A stretch of DNA of 64,000 nt from JBMNGO01 sp050949885 (GCA_050949885.1 JBMNGO010000002.1:385705-449704); one strand, 5' to 3'; positions 1 to 7,711 are shown, counted from the first letter of the stretch. Numbers and translations are program-made. Notes: generated by a model not told the origin, from the sequence alone.

Positions 1-347
1 GGGTCACCATCAGTGTGGGGGCCAAGGTTCTGGGAGCCATAACTATTGGCGATAATGTAAAAATCGGTGGAGGTTCTGTAGTTTTAAATGATGTGCCTGC
101 CAATTGTACTGTGGTGGGAGTTCCGGGCAGAATTGTAGTCCGGGATGGCGCCAGGGTTCAGGCTAGTGTGGATTTGGATCACAATGTTTTGCCTGACCCG
201 ATAAATGATGCTTTGGCTGCGATGCAGAATAGGATTGAAGAATTGGAAAAGAGACTGAGTTATTTAGAAAGTGAGGTTAAATCTGATGCGCCTTTACAAT
301 ACCCTGAAAAAGACCAAGGAAGAATTGCAAACACTGCAACCGCATGA
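1..347 (+). CDS. cysE: Serine O-acetyltransferase, C-terminal part (5' end outside window)
   Basis: The reading frame is open from base 3 and ends with TGA at 345-347. The visible part has left-handed beta-helix hexapeptide repeats (ITIGDNVKIGGGSVV) followed by VVGVPGR, the usual end of the acetyl-CoA binding part of CysE, and then a charged coiled-coil tail rich in Glu and Lys. CysE acetylates serine as the first step of cysteine synthesis. Another hexapeptide acetyltransferase cannot be excluded from this fragment, but cysE directly before cysS is a common Firmicute order. The 3' end overlaps cysS by about 62 bases, which is long for bacterial neighbours. Confidence 0.85.
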   Translation, partial: VTISVGAKVLGAITIGDNVKIGGGSVVLNDVPANCTVVGVPGRIVVRDGARVQASVDLDHNVLPDPINDALAAMQNRIEELEKRLSYLESEVKSDAPLQYPEKDQGRIANTATA

Positions 348-1875
348 AGTGTCCGTATATGTATGTGGGCCCACCACTTACAACTATATCCATCTGGGCA
401 ACGCCCGACCCCTGGTAGTATTTGATACAGTAAGGCGGTACCTGGAATACAGGGGCTATACTGTAAAATACATTCAAAACTTTACTGATGTAGACGATAA
501 AATAATTAACCGGGCCAAGGAAGAAAAAGAAGACCCTCTGCAACTGGCTGAAAGGTATATAAAAGCCTATTTTGCCGACGCTGATGCCCTGGGTATAAAA
601 AGGGCTGATGTACATCCCCGGGTCAGCCAGCACATCCCCCAGATTATTTCAGCCATAGAGCAGCTAATAGTCAAAGGCTTTGCCTATGTGGTGGATGGGG
701 ATGTGTTTTTCCGAGTACGGGCATTTGAGGAATATGGTAAATTGTCCGGACGTTCCTTAGAAGACATGATGGCAGGAGCCAGGGTAGATATTGACGAGAG
801 GAAAGAAGCTCCGGCCGATTTTGCCCTGTGGAAAGCGGCTAAAGCAGGCGAACCCTCATGGGATAGCCCCTGGGGTAAAGGCAGGCCGGGTTGGCATATT
901 GAATGTTCCGTAATGGCCATGCAGTATCTGGGAGAAACCATTGATATTCACGGGGGAGGCAGTGATCTTATTTTTCCTCACCATGAGAATGAAATTGCCC
1001 AATCAGAAGCCTTGACCGGCCAGCCCTTTGTTAATTACTGGATGCATAATGGTTTCATCACTGTTAACAACGAAAAAATGTCCAAATCCCTGGGCAATTT
1101 CTTTATTCTAAGGGATGTTTTGGCCAAATTTCCTGCTGACGTAGTAAGGTTTTACCTTGTTGCTACCCATTACCGCAGCCCATTGGATTTCGATGACGGC
1201 AAACTCCAAGAAGCAGGAAGAGCCTTGGGCAGACTAAAGAATACTTTAAATTTGGTGGAGGAATTTGTGGCCGGGAGGGAAAAATCAGCGGAGAAGATAG
1301 GTGACCATCCTCTCCTGCAGGCTGCAGAGGATACTAGAAGGCAATTTATTGAGGCTATGGATGATGATTTTAATACTGCCCGGGCTATTAGCTATTTGTT
1401 TGAGCTATCCCATAAAATCAATACATTTATAGCATCTGCTTCAGCCCAGGACTCTCTTCAGCAAACAGTAGTGCAAAAAGCCCGGGATGTGTTAAGAGAG
1501 CTGGGAGATGTACTGGGAATCTTCATTAAAAAGGATAGAAAAAATGATAAGGCAGTGGCAGATATTCTTAATATATTTAAAGATTTAAGGCAGGAAGCCC
1601 GCAGCCAAAAAGACTTTGTTCTGGCTGATGAAATACGAAATTTCCTTTCCTACTGTGAGGTTGTCATGGAAGATACTCCTAGTGGTACCAGATTCCGCTA
1701 CAGCCAGGAACCTCCGATTGACCAGCTTGTACAAAAGCTTTTGGATATAAGAGAAGGATTCAAAAGGGAAAAAAATTATCAAAAAGCTGATATGATAAGA
1801 AATTATTTGCAAGAGACGGGTATAATGATTGAAGATACGCCTAAAGGAGTCAGGTGGAGAATTGCTGATGCATAA
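286..1875 (+). CDS. cysS: Cysteine--tRNA ligase with duplicated C-terminal domain
   Basis: This enzyme charges tRNA-Cys in the cytoplasm. The class I motifs are present: the HIGH-like HLGN at residues 36-39, the zinc ligand Cys27 in YVCGPT, and KMSKS at 264-268. I start at ATG 286 (MRLYNTL, the family's usual start) rather than at GTG 271. At 529 residues it is longer than the usual 460-490. The extra length is a second copy of the C-terminal helical domain: residues 427-472 and 481-526 align without gaps at 16 of 46 identities, and both copies contain ADxIRN and EDTPxGxRxR. The gene overlaps cysE upstream and mrnC downstream (8 bases), so the three are probably cotranscribed. Confidence 0.97.
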   Translation: MRLYNTLKKTKEELQTLQPHEVSVYVCGPTTYNYIHLGNARPLVVFDTVRRYLEYRGYTVKYIQNFTDVDDKIINRAKEEKEDPLQLAERYIKAYFADADALGIKRADVHPRVSQHIPQIISAIEQLIVKGFAYVVDGDVFFRVRAFEEYGKLSGRSLEDMMAGARVDIDERKEAPADFALWKAAKAGEPSWDSPWGKGRPGWHIECSVMAMQYLGETIDIHGGGSDLIFPHHENEIAQSEALTGQPFVNYWMHNGFITVNNEKMSKSLGNFFILRDVLAKFPADVVRFYLVATHYRSPLDFDDGKLQEAGRALGRLKNTLNLVEEFVAGREKSAEKIGDHPLLQAAEDTRRQFIEAMDDDFNTARAISYLFELSHKINTFIASASAQDSLQQTVVQKARDVLRELGDVLGIFIKKDRKNDKAVADILNIFKDLRQEARSQKDFVLADEIRNFLSYCEVVMEDTPSGTRFRYSQEPPIDQLVQKLLDIREGFKREKNYQKADMIRNYLQETGIMIEDTPKGVRWRIADA

Positions 1876-2257
1876 AGTGGTAGTGACGGATGAAACCCTT
1901 AATAATTATTCCCCACTGGTATTAGCCTATATTGGCGATGCAGTATTTGAGTTAATGGTAAGGTCCCAGATAGTATTAAATCCTGGCCGCAAGTTAAAGG
2001 ATATGCATGAAGACACTGTAAATCTGGTCAAGGCGCAAAGCCAGGCGCGCTTTATAAGGCATTTATTCCCCGAGCTGACCGAAGATGAACAGCAAATTGT
2101 CAAAAGGGGCAGGAACACGCAGAGCAGTGTGCCCAAAAATGCCGATGTGGGTGATTATCGTATGAGTACCGGATTTGAAGCTTTGCTAGGATATCTATAC
2201 TTAAAAGGTGATGAAGAGAGACTGGAGTATCTGGTAAACAAGTCCCTGCAGCTTTGA
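1868..2257 (+). CDS. mrnC: Mini-ribonuclease 3 (23S rRNA maturation)
   Basis: This is a 129-residue RNase III catalytic domain without a double-stranded RNA binding domain, the size and form of Mini-III. The motif YIGDAVFELMVRS holds the conserved acidic catalytic residue, and the C-terminal half has FEALLGYLYL, the second acidic site of RNase III enzymes. In Bacillus it trims 23S rRNA precursor ends. The chosen start is ATG 1868, overlapping the cysS stop; a TTG six bases upstream is possible. The cysS-mrnC-(thyX)-rlmB order is typical of Firmicutes. Confidence 0.95.
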   Translation: MHKVVVTDETLNNYSPLVLAYIGDAVFELMVRSQIVLNPGRKLKDMHEDTVNLVKAQSQARFIRHLFPELTEDEQQIVKRGRNTQSSVPKNADVGDYRMSTGFEALLGYLYLKGDEERLEYLVNKSLQL

Positions 2258-2309
2258 CCTGGGTCCCTGCCAGGGAATATTGAGCCTATAACCAGGAAAG
2301 GAGAATGGT

Positions 2310-3002
2310 ATGATCAAGCAAAAGCCCATGGTAATGGTACCCGAAAGTGAGCTGGACAGAAAAAAGATTGAAAAAATTGAGAGGTATGCCCGGGTCTGCT
2401 ATAAGTCCGAGGAAAAAATGGCTAAAGGGGTACCCAATACCCCTTTCTTGCATTCCATTCTCAGTAGGGGGCATGAGTCGGTAATTGAACATGAAAAGAT
2501 TTCCGTATTGTTCATAATTGACCGGGGAATATCTCATGAGATGGTGCGGCACCGCATAGCTGCCTATTCCCAGGAGTCCACCCGTTACTGTAATTACAGT
2601 AAGGATAAGTTCGGCGGTGAGATAACGGTTATCGAACCCTTCTTCTTTGAAAAAAACACAGAGGCTTATGGTTGCTGGGAAGAAGCCTGTTTAGCGGCGG
2701 AAAAGAATTATCTTAAACTTCTGGATCAAGGCTTTTCTGCTCAACAGGCCCGCAGCGTACTTCCCAATTCATTAAAAACTGAAATAGTTGTAACCTACAA
2801 TATGAGGGAATGGAGGCATTTTTTTAGACTGCGGTCCGATGCTGCTGCTCATCCCCAGATGCGCCAGGTGGCCATTCCCCTGTTGCTTACCTTTCAAGAG
2901 AGGTTTCCCGAAATTTTTGGGGACCTTGCCTATGATAGGTCCTTCCCCAGGGAACACTATGCAGAGATTATCATGACCGATGATCTTTTTAATATAGTTT
3001 AA
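2310..3002 (+). CDS. thyX: FAD-dependent thymidylate synthase
   Basis: ThyX makes dTMP from dUMP using FAD, NADPH and methylene-tetrahydrofolate. The ThyX signature RHR-x7-S is visible as RHRIAAYSQESTR, followed by the C-terminal region with RxxSDAAAHPQMR that binds nucleotide and flavin. The protein has 230 residues, a normal length. ATG 2310 follows AAGGAG at a good distance. It lies between mrnC and rlmB, a position also used by ThyX in other Clostridia, and would supply thymidylate where thyA is absent. Confidence 0.96.
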   Translation: MIKQKPMVMVPESELDRKKIEKIERYARVCYKSEEKMAKGVPNTPFLHSILSRGHESVIEHEKISVLFIIDRGISHEMVRHRIAAYSQESTRYCNYSKDKFGGEITVIEPFFFEKNTEAYGCWEEACLAAEKNYLKLLDQGFSAQQARSVLPNSLKTEIVVTYNMREWRHFFRLRSDAAAHPQMRQVAIPLLLTFQERFPEIFGDLAYDRSFPREHYAEIIMTDDLFNIV

Positions 3003-3028
3003 GTAAAACTACTTGGGCCGGAGGAAAA

Positions 3029-3766
3029 ATGGAAACCATTGCTGGGATTAACAGTATTTTAGAAGCCCTTAAAGGAAATCGGCGCCGGGTAAAAAAGATT
3101 TTTATCCAGGAAGGTCGACAGGGTAAAAGGGTTGAAGAACTAGCCAGGTATGCCCAAAAAAAAGGGGTGTTTATACAATTCGTTGAAAAGCAGCGGCTAG
3201 ATAAGATGTACACGGTTGCCAACCATCAGGGTGTTATTGCCTGGGTGGACGACTATAAGTACAGCCAGCTGCAAGATATTCTGGACTTGGCCTCCCTGCG
3301 TCAGGAAAAACCCTTCATTCTTATTCTTGATGGAATAGAAGATCCGCAAAATCTGGGATCAATAATCAGAAGCGCAGAAAGTGCAGGAGTTCATGGCATA
3401 ATTATACCCCGGCATGGTTCAGCTGAAGTAACCGGAGCAGTAGTAAAAGCATCAGCAGGGGCTGTAGAGCATGTTTTGCTGGCCAGAGAGACCAACCTGG
3501 TCAGTGTAATACAAAGGCTGAAAGAAAGCGGAGTCTGGATTATAGGGGCGGATATGAAAGGGGTAACCGACTACTTTAAGACTTCCCTGCCCGAATCGAT
3601 TGCTCTGGTAATAGGGGGAGAAGGCCGGGGGATTCGCAGGCTGGTTAAAGAACATTGCGACTTTTTAGTCAGGATTCCCATGAAGGGAAGGATAGAATCC
3701 CTCAATGCCTCTGTTGCAGCAGCCCTGTTACTTTACGAGGTTGTGAGACAAAGGGCTGTGAAGTAG
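3029..3766 (+). CDS. rlmB: 23S rRNA (guanosine-2'-O-)-methyltransferase, TrmH/RlmB family
   Basis: This is a SPOUT-class methyltransferase of 245 residues. An N-terminal substrate-binding domain (GINSILEALKG, then NHQGVIA) precedes the catalytic knot. The three SPOUT motifs are present: NLGSIIRSAES, IGGEGRGI and IPMKGRIESLNASVAAAL. In the family it methylates G2251 of 23S rRNA, but the exact target in this organism is inferred. Start ATG 3029 follows GGAGG. It ends about 60 bases before the sigH promoter. Confidence 0.93.
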   Translation: METIAGINSILEALKGNRRRVKKIFIQEGRQGKRVEELARYAQKKGVFIQFVEKQRLDKMYTVANHQGVIAWVDDYKYSQLQDILDLASLRQEKPFILILDGIEDPQNLGSIIRSAESAGVHGIIIPRHGSAEVTGAVVKASAGAVEHVLLARETNLVSVIQRLKESGVWIIGADMKGVTDYFKTSLPESIALVIGGEGRGIRRLVKEHCDFLVRIPMKGRIESLNASVAAALLLYEVVRQRAVK

Positions 3767-3824
3767 CCTTTAATTACAAGAATTATTATCTTACATGATA
3801 TGGTTATAACTCCAACACCTTGTG

Positions 3825-3854
3825 TTGACTACTCTTGCGGCCTTGACATATAAT
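3825..3854 (+). promoter_or_regulatory. Sigma-A type promoter for sigH
   Basis: TTGACT at 3825-3830 and a perfect TATAAT at 3849-3854 are separated by 18 bases. The predicted start near 3861 leaves a leader of about 48 bases before sigH. This is read directly from sequence; expression is not tested. Confidence 0.75.
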
Positions 3855-3908
3855 AAATTATACGTTTAAGTACTGGGTTTTACTACAGATTATGATGGAG
3901 GCGAAGGA

Positions 3909-4559
3909 ATGATTAATTCTCTCGCTGAAAAAAAATTCTATGTTACCTATTCCGAAATGCCTGACGAAGAAATTGTAGAATTAGCCCAGCAGGGACAGCA
4001 ATACGCAGTTGAATTCCTGGTGGAAAAGTATAAGAATTTTGTCAGGGCCAAGGCTAGGTCTTATTTTTTGATAGGCGCGGACAAGGAGGATATCATCCAA
4101 GAAGGAATGATAGGCCTCTTTAAGGCAATTAGAGATTATAAATTGGACAAGCTGACTTCCTTCAGAGCTTTTGCCGAGTTATGCATTACGAGGCAAATAA
4201 TTACCGCTATCAAAACGGCTACCAGACAAAAGCATATTCCCTTAAATTCTTATGTGTCCTTAAATAAACCCATCTATGATGAAGAATCTGACCGAACTCT
4301 CATGGACATCCTCTCCACCGCTAAGATTACCAACCCGGAAGAAATAGTGATCAGCAAGGAAGAGTTTGTTTTTATTGAAAAAAAGATGGGTGAGATTTTA
4401 AGCTCTCTGGAATGGAAAGTGCTTATGGCGTATCTGGAAGGAAAATCTTATCAGGAAATTGCTGTTGAATTAAAAAGACATGTTAAATCTATCGATAATG
4501 CTCTGCAGAGGGTAAAGAGGAAACTGGAGAAATATCTGGAAGATAGAAACGAGCTATGA
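3909..4559 (+). CDS. sigH: RNA polymerase sigma factor SigH (sigma-30)
   Basis: This sigma-70 family member has 216 residues, the size of Bacillus SigH. Region 2 is visible as KEDIIQEGMIGLFKAIRDY with the -10 recognition segment FAELCITRQIITAIK. Region 4 is the helix-turn-helix at the C-terminus (YLEGKSYQEIAVELKRHVKSIDNAL). SigH directs transition-phase and early sporulation genes in endospore formers, so the host is likely a spore former. Its position before the tRNA/tuf cluster is the standard Firmicute one. It has its own promoter just upstream and GGAGGCGAAGG before ATG 3909. Confidence 0.96.
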   Translation: MINSLAEKKFYVTYSEMPDEEIVELAQQGQQYAVEFLVEKYKNFVRAKARSYFLIGADKEDIIQEGMIGLFKAIRDYKLDKLTSFRAFAELCITRQIITAIKTATRQKHIPLNSYVSLNKPIYDEESDRTLMDILSTAKITNPEEIVISKEEFVFIEKKMGEILSSLEWKVLMAYLEGKSYQEIAVELKRHVKSIDNALQRVKRKLEKYLEDRNEL

Positions 4560-4731
4560 TTAATATTCCGGGCATCATAGGTCCCCTTAAAAAACGCCTC
4601 TCCTTCTCTTCAACGGCCAATTCGCAGCCAATTGCTGTTAATTAATCAAATATTTAAATGATTGTGGTTTATGGCCCCAGGGCAAGTCATTTAGGCATCT
4701 AATGGGACCTGACTCCAAACCTGATATACTA

Positions 4732-4760
4732 TTGACTTTGCTTAGCTCAGAGTATAAAAT
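4732..4760 (+). promoter_or_regulatory. Promoter of the five-tRNA cluster
   Basis: TTGACT at 4732-4737 and TAAAAT at 4755-4760 are spaced by exactly 17 bases. Initiation near 4767 would fall a few bases before the first tRNA at 4773, as expected for a stable RNA operon. The stretch from the sigH stop to here (4560-4731) has no convincing gene. Confidence 0.75.
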
Positions 4761-4772
4761 ATTACTTGCTGA

Positions 4773-4847
4773 GCCGAGCTAGCTCAATGGCAGAGCAGCT
4801 GATTTGTAATCAGCAGGTTGCGGGTTCAAGTCCTGTGCTCGGCTCCA
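4773..4847 (+). tRNA. tRNA-Thr(UGU)
   Basis: A full cloverleaf can be drawn. Acceptor GCCGAGC pairs with GCTCGGC, the anticodon stem GCTGA/TCAGC encloses loop TTTGTAA with anticodon TGT, and the T arm contains GGTTCAAGTCC. CCA is encoded at 4845-4847. It is first of five tRNAs separated by only 5-10 bases. Confidence 0.96.
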
Positions 4848-4856
4848 GGACAACAT

Positions 4857-4941
4857 GGAGGGATACCCAAGCGGCCAAAGGGGGCAGACTGTAAATCTGT
4901 TGGCGACGCCTTCGAAGGTTCGAATCCTTCTCCCTCCACCA
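4857..4941 (+). tRNA. tRNA-Tyr(GUA)
   Basis: This is a class II tRNA with a long variable arm. Acceptor GGAGGGA pairs with TCCCTCC, the anticodon loop is CTGTAAA (anticodon GTA), and the variable arm lies between TCTGT and the T stem. CCA is encoded at 4939-4941. Confidence 0.96.
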
Positions 4942-4948
4942 TTTACGA

Positions 4949-5024
<76 letters not shown>

Positions 5025-5034
5025 ATGCTTATAG

Positions 5035-5110
5035 GCCCATATAGCTCAGTCGGCAGAGCGTATCCTTGGTAAGGATAAGGTCACCGGTTCAAGTCCGGTT
5101 ATGGGCTCCA
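5035..5110 (+). tRNA. tRNA-Thr(GGU)
   Basis: Acceptor GCCCATA pairs with TATGGGC. The anticodon stem TATCC/GGATA encloses loop TTGGTAA with anticodon GGT. The T arm reads GGTTCAAGTCC and CCA is encoded. It is the second threonine isoacceptor in this cluster; the third (CGU) lies at 61167. Confidence 0.95.
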
Positions 5111-5115
5111 TGTGT

Positions 5116-5192
5116 GGCGGCGTAGCTCAGCTGGCTAGAGCATACGGTTCATACCCGTAGTGTCAGGGGTTCGAATCCCTTCGCCGCTACCA
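5116..5192 (+). tRNA. Elongator tRNA-Met(CAU)
   Basis: Acceptor GGCGGCG pairs with CGCCGCT (a G1-T72 wobble), and the anticodon stem TACGG/CCGTA encloses loop TTCATAC with anticodon CAT. It resembles Bacillus elongator tRNA-Met closely. The alternative, a lysidine-modified tRNA-Ile2, also has a CAT anticodon, but the acceptor and D arm fit Met better. CCA is encoded. Confidence 0.9.
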
Positions 5193-5322
5193 TATGTAAA
5201 ATGGCAGGGAGTGGGATAATTTCTCACTTCTTTTATTTTTTTGATATATTGGGTAAAATATTAATTGGTTTTATTATTCTTCTAATATAGTTCATCAAGA
5301 AAGGGGAAAGGTGAGAGACAAA

Positions 5323-6525
5323 ATGGCAAAGGCTAAATATGAGAGGAACAAACCTCATCTTAACATTGGGACCATAGGGCACGTAGACCACGGCAAGACC
5401 ACGTTGACAGCGGCCATAACCCTGGTATTGTCGAAAACCGGCGGTGCTGTAGCCACATCATACGACCAGATAGACAAAGCACCGGAAGAGAGAGAAAGAG
5501 GCATAACCATAAACACATCCCATGTTGAATATCAGACAGAGAGTAGGCACTATGCACACGTAGACTGCCCGGGACACGCAGACTATATAAAGAACATGAT
5601 AACCGGGGCGGCCCAAATGGATGGCTCCATCCTGGTAGTATCAGCAGCCGACGGCCCGATGCCGCAGACCAGAGAACATATATTATTATCCCGGCAGGTG
5701 GGAGTACCGTATATAGTAGTATTCATGAACAAAGTAGACATGGTAGACGACGAGGAACTGTTAGAACTGGTAGAGATGGAAGTAAGGGAACTGCTAAGCG
5801 AATATGAGTTTCCTGGAGACGATATACCGGTAATAAAAGGATCAGCGTTAAAGGCGCTGGAATGTGGCTGTGCCAGCAGGGAATGCCCGAATTGTTCAAA
5901 GATATGGGAACTGATGGATGCAGTAGACAGTTATATCCCATTGCCGGAGCGGGCCACGGACAAACCGTTCCTGATGCCGGTAGAGGACGTATTCACCATA
6001 ACAGGAAGAGGAACGGTTACAACGGGGAGAGTAGAGAGAGGTCAGGTAAAAGTCGGAGACGAAGTAGAAATAGTAGGGTTAAGAGAACAATCAAGAAAGA
6101 CAGTAGTAACTGGAGTAGAAATGTTCAGGAAACTGCTGGATTATGCAGAAGCAGGGGATAACATAGGAACCCTGTTAAGAGGAGTAGACAGAAAAGAAGT
6201 AGAAAGAGGCATGGTATTAGCGAAGCCAGGCAGCATAAAGCCTTTAACCAAGTTCAAAGCCGAGGTATATGTATTAACCAAAGAAGAAGGCGGGAGACAC
6301 ACACCGTTCTTTGGGGGATACCGTCCGCAGTTCTACTTCCGGACCACCGACGTAACAGGAGTAATTGAGCTGCCGGAAGGTGTAGAAATGGTAATGCCAG
6401 GGGACAATATACAGATGAGCATAGAACTGATAACCCCCATTGCCATAGAAGAAGGATTGCGGTTTGCCATAAGAGAGGGCGGAAGAACCGTGGGAGCCGG
6501 TGTTGTAACCAGCATCATGGAATAG
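5323..6525 (+). CDS. tuf: Elongation factor Tu, copy 1 (with Cys4 insertion)
   Basis: EF-Tu delivers aminoacyl-tRNA to the ribosome. The 400-residue protein has the GTPase motifs GHVDHGKTT, DCPGHADY and NKVDM, then the two beta-barrel domains. In the G domain, residues 181-191 insert CxCx4CxxC (Cys181, 183, 188, 191) before WELMDAVDSYIP, a possible metal-binding knob seen in some Clostridial EF-Tu proteins. Start ATG 5323 follows AAGGTGAGA. The gene is almost identical at DNA level to copy 2 (21608-22810), including the last 20 or so leader bases. By my count 21 of its 27 isoleucine codons are ATA, unlike neighbouring genes. Confidence 0.98.
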   Translation: MAKAKYERNKPHLNIGTIGHVDHGKTTLTAAITLVLSKTGGAVATSYDQIDKAPEERERGITINTSHVEYQTESRHYAHVDCPGHADYIKNMITGAAQMDGSILVVSAADGPMPQTREHILLSRQVGVPYIVVFMNKVDMVDDEELLELVEMEVRELLSEYEFPGDDIPVIKGSALKALECGCASRECPNCSKIWELMDAVDSYIPLPERATDKPFLMPVEDVFTITGRGTVTTGRVERGQVKVGDEVEIVGLREQSRKTVVTGVEMFRKLLDYAEAGDNIGTLLRGVDRKEVERGMVLAKPGSIKPLTKFKAEVYVLTKEEGGRHTPFFGGYRPQFYFRTTDVTGVIELPEGVEMVMPGDNIQMSIELITPIAIEEGLRFAIREGGRTVGAGVVTSIME

Positions 6526-6543
6526 GGCTATTATTGTAGCTGT

Positions 6544-6580
6544 AAGAGCAGGGGGGAAGGGGTGCCCTTGCTCTTCTTAA
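6544..6580 (+). terminator. Likely terminator after tuf1
   Basis: AAGAGCA at 6544-6550 pairs with TGCTCTT at 6569-6575, with GGG/CCC extending the stem. The following tract (CTTAATT) is only weakly T-rich, so efficiency is uncertain. Confidence 0.5.
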
Positions 6581-6583
6581 TTG

Positions 6584-6613
6584 TTGACAGGTGCTAACTG
6601 CTTATGATAGAGT
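6584..6613 (+). promoter_or_regulatory. Promoter for rpmG-secE-nusG
   Basis: A consensus TTGACA at 6584-6589 is followed after 18 bases by TAGAGT at 6608-6613, preceded by TG one base upstream (extended -10). The -35 is perfect and the -10 is imperfect. It lies between the tuf1 terminator and rpmG, where a promoter is expected. Confidence 0.55.
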
Positions 6614-6652
6614 ATTACAGGATTTTACCCCGGGACGGAGGTGTAGTAAACT

Positions 6653-6802
6653 ATGCGAGTTGGCATAACCCTTGCATGCGGTGAATGCAAACAAAGAAAT
6701 TATTCCACAACAAAGAATAAAAAGAAACACACGGAAAAACTTGAAGTAAGAAAGTATTGTAGATTTTGTAACACCCATACTGTCCACAAAGAGATAAAGT
6801 AA
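6653..6802 (+). CDS. rpmG: 50S ribosomal protein L33 (zinc type)
   Basis: A 49-residue protein, MRVGITLACGEC..., carrying the four zinc-ribbon cysteines Cys9, Cys12, Cys36 and Cys39 of the C+ form of L33. The end, THTVHKEIK, is typical of the family. Start ATG 6653 follows GGAGG at 6636-6640. It is short and easily missed; rpmG before secE is the standard order. Confidence 0.95.
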   Translation: MRVGITLACGECKQRNYSTTKNKKKHTEKLEVRKYCRFCNTHTVHKEIK

Positions 6803-6821
6803 TGTCAGGGAAGTGAAAAAG

Positions 6822-7064
6822 GTGGCAAAAAACAACGTTCCCGCGAAAAAAGAGGCTAAACTAAAGGGCCGGTTAGATAACGGGATCCGTTACCTGAAGA
6901 GTGTTTATAATGAGCTAAGAAAGGTTCACTGGCCAGGAAAGCAACAACTGCTTGCTTATACCGGGGTAGTAATCCTTGCAGTAAGCCTGGTAGGATTGAT
7001 TATCTGGTTGTTTGATATAGGATTATCTTTTCTGCTGCAAAAGTTATTTGAAGTTGTGGCATAG
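6822..7064 (+). CDS. secE: Preprotein translocase subunit SecE
   Basis: SecE is the small essential partner of SecY in the membrane export channel. The protein is basic at the N-terminus, then has the conserved ELRKVHWPGKQQLL and one membrane segment (VVILAVSLVGLIIWLF), the single-span Gram-positive form of about 80 residues. I prefer GTG 6822 (AGGGA 10 bases upstream) over GTG 6813, which sits almost on top of that Shine-Dalgarno. It is followed at once by nusG. Confidence 0.93.
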   Translation: MAKNNVPAKKEAKLKGRLDNGIRYLKSVYNELRKVHWPGKQQLLAYTGVVILAVSLVGLIIWLFDIGLSFLLQKLFEVVA

Positions 7065-7088
7065 TTGCTTTATAAGGAGGTGGATCCC

Positions 7089-7694
7089 ATTACCTCATCA
7101 GATCGGTGGCAGAAGGATACTGCCAAGCGAAATGAAGATAAGGCTGCCGTGGCCCGTGATATAAAACACAAAGGCGAATGGTATGTTGTGCACACCTATT
7201 CCGGTTATGAAAACAAAATAAGGGTGGATCTTACCAAGCGCATCGAATCCATGAATATGCAGGATAAAATTTTTGACATAATAATACCGGAAGAACAGGA
7301 AATTGAATATAAAAGCGGTAAGAAAAAGGTCATTAATAAGAGAGTTTTTCCTGGTTATGTTCTGGTTAATATGCTAATGGATGAGGACTCCTGGTATGTA
7401 GTACGGCATACCCCGGGGGTAACCGGCTTTGTAGGAAGCGGAACCAAGCCCATTCCCCTTCAGCCTGAAGAAATGGAGAAAATCTTGCGGCAAATGGGTC
7501 TTTTAGAGAAGAAACCAAAGATAATTGATATAAAAATTGGAGAAAGTGTCAGGGTTAAGACAGGGCCATTTGCCAATTTTGAGGGAATTGTCAAAGAGCT
7601 CCTGGCAGATCGTGGAAAAGTACGGGTTAATATATCTATGTTTGGCCGTGAGACACCGGTCGAACTTGACTATGAGCAAATAGATAAAATTTAA
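7089..7694 (+). CDS. nusG: Transcription termination/antitermination protein NusG (probable AUU start)
   Basis: NusG binds RNA polymerase and couples transcription with translation. The NGN domain (EWYVVHTYSGYENKI ... FPGYVLVNM ... VRHTPGVTGFVG) is followed by the KOW domain (VRVKTGPFANFEGIV). The start is unusual. A near-perfect ribosome site, AAGGAGGTGGATCC at 7074-7087, precedes no ATG, GTG or TTG at normal distance, but an ATT lies at 7089, 8 bases after GGAGG. This gives 201 residues with an N-terminal extension of about 27. Alternatives are GTG 7149 with a weak AAGG (181 residues, nearer the usual length) or TTG 7065. Confidence 0.93.
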   Translation: MTSSDRWQKDTAKRNEDKAAVARDIKHKGEWYVVHTYSGYENKIRVDLTKRIESMNMQDKIFDIIIPEEQEIEYKSGKKKVINKRVFPGYVLVNMLMDEDSWYVVRHTPGVTGFVGSGTKPIPLQPEEMEKILRQMGLLEKKPKIIDIKIGESVRVKTGPFANFEGIVKELLADRGKVRVNISMFGRETPVELDYEQIDKI

Positions 7695-7711
7695 AAAGGG
7701 AGGTGACTAAG

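Noticed and set aside
5862..6161. 99-codon alternative-frame ORF inside tuf1 (and its twin at 22147-22446 in tuf2)
   Set aside because: Shadow of the tuf frame; no ribosome site and conserved only because the DNA is duplicated.
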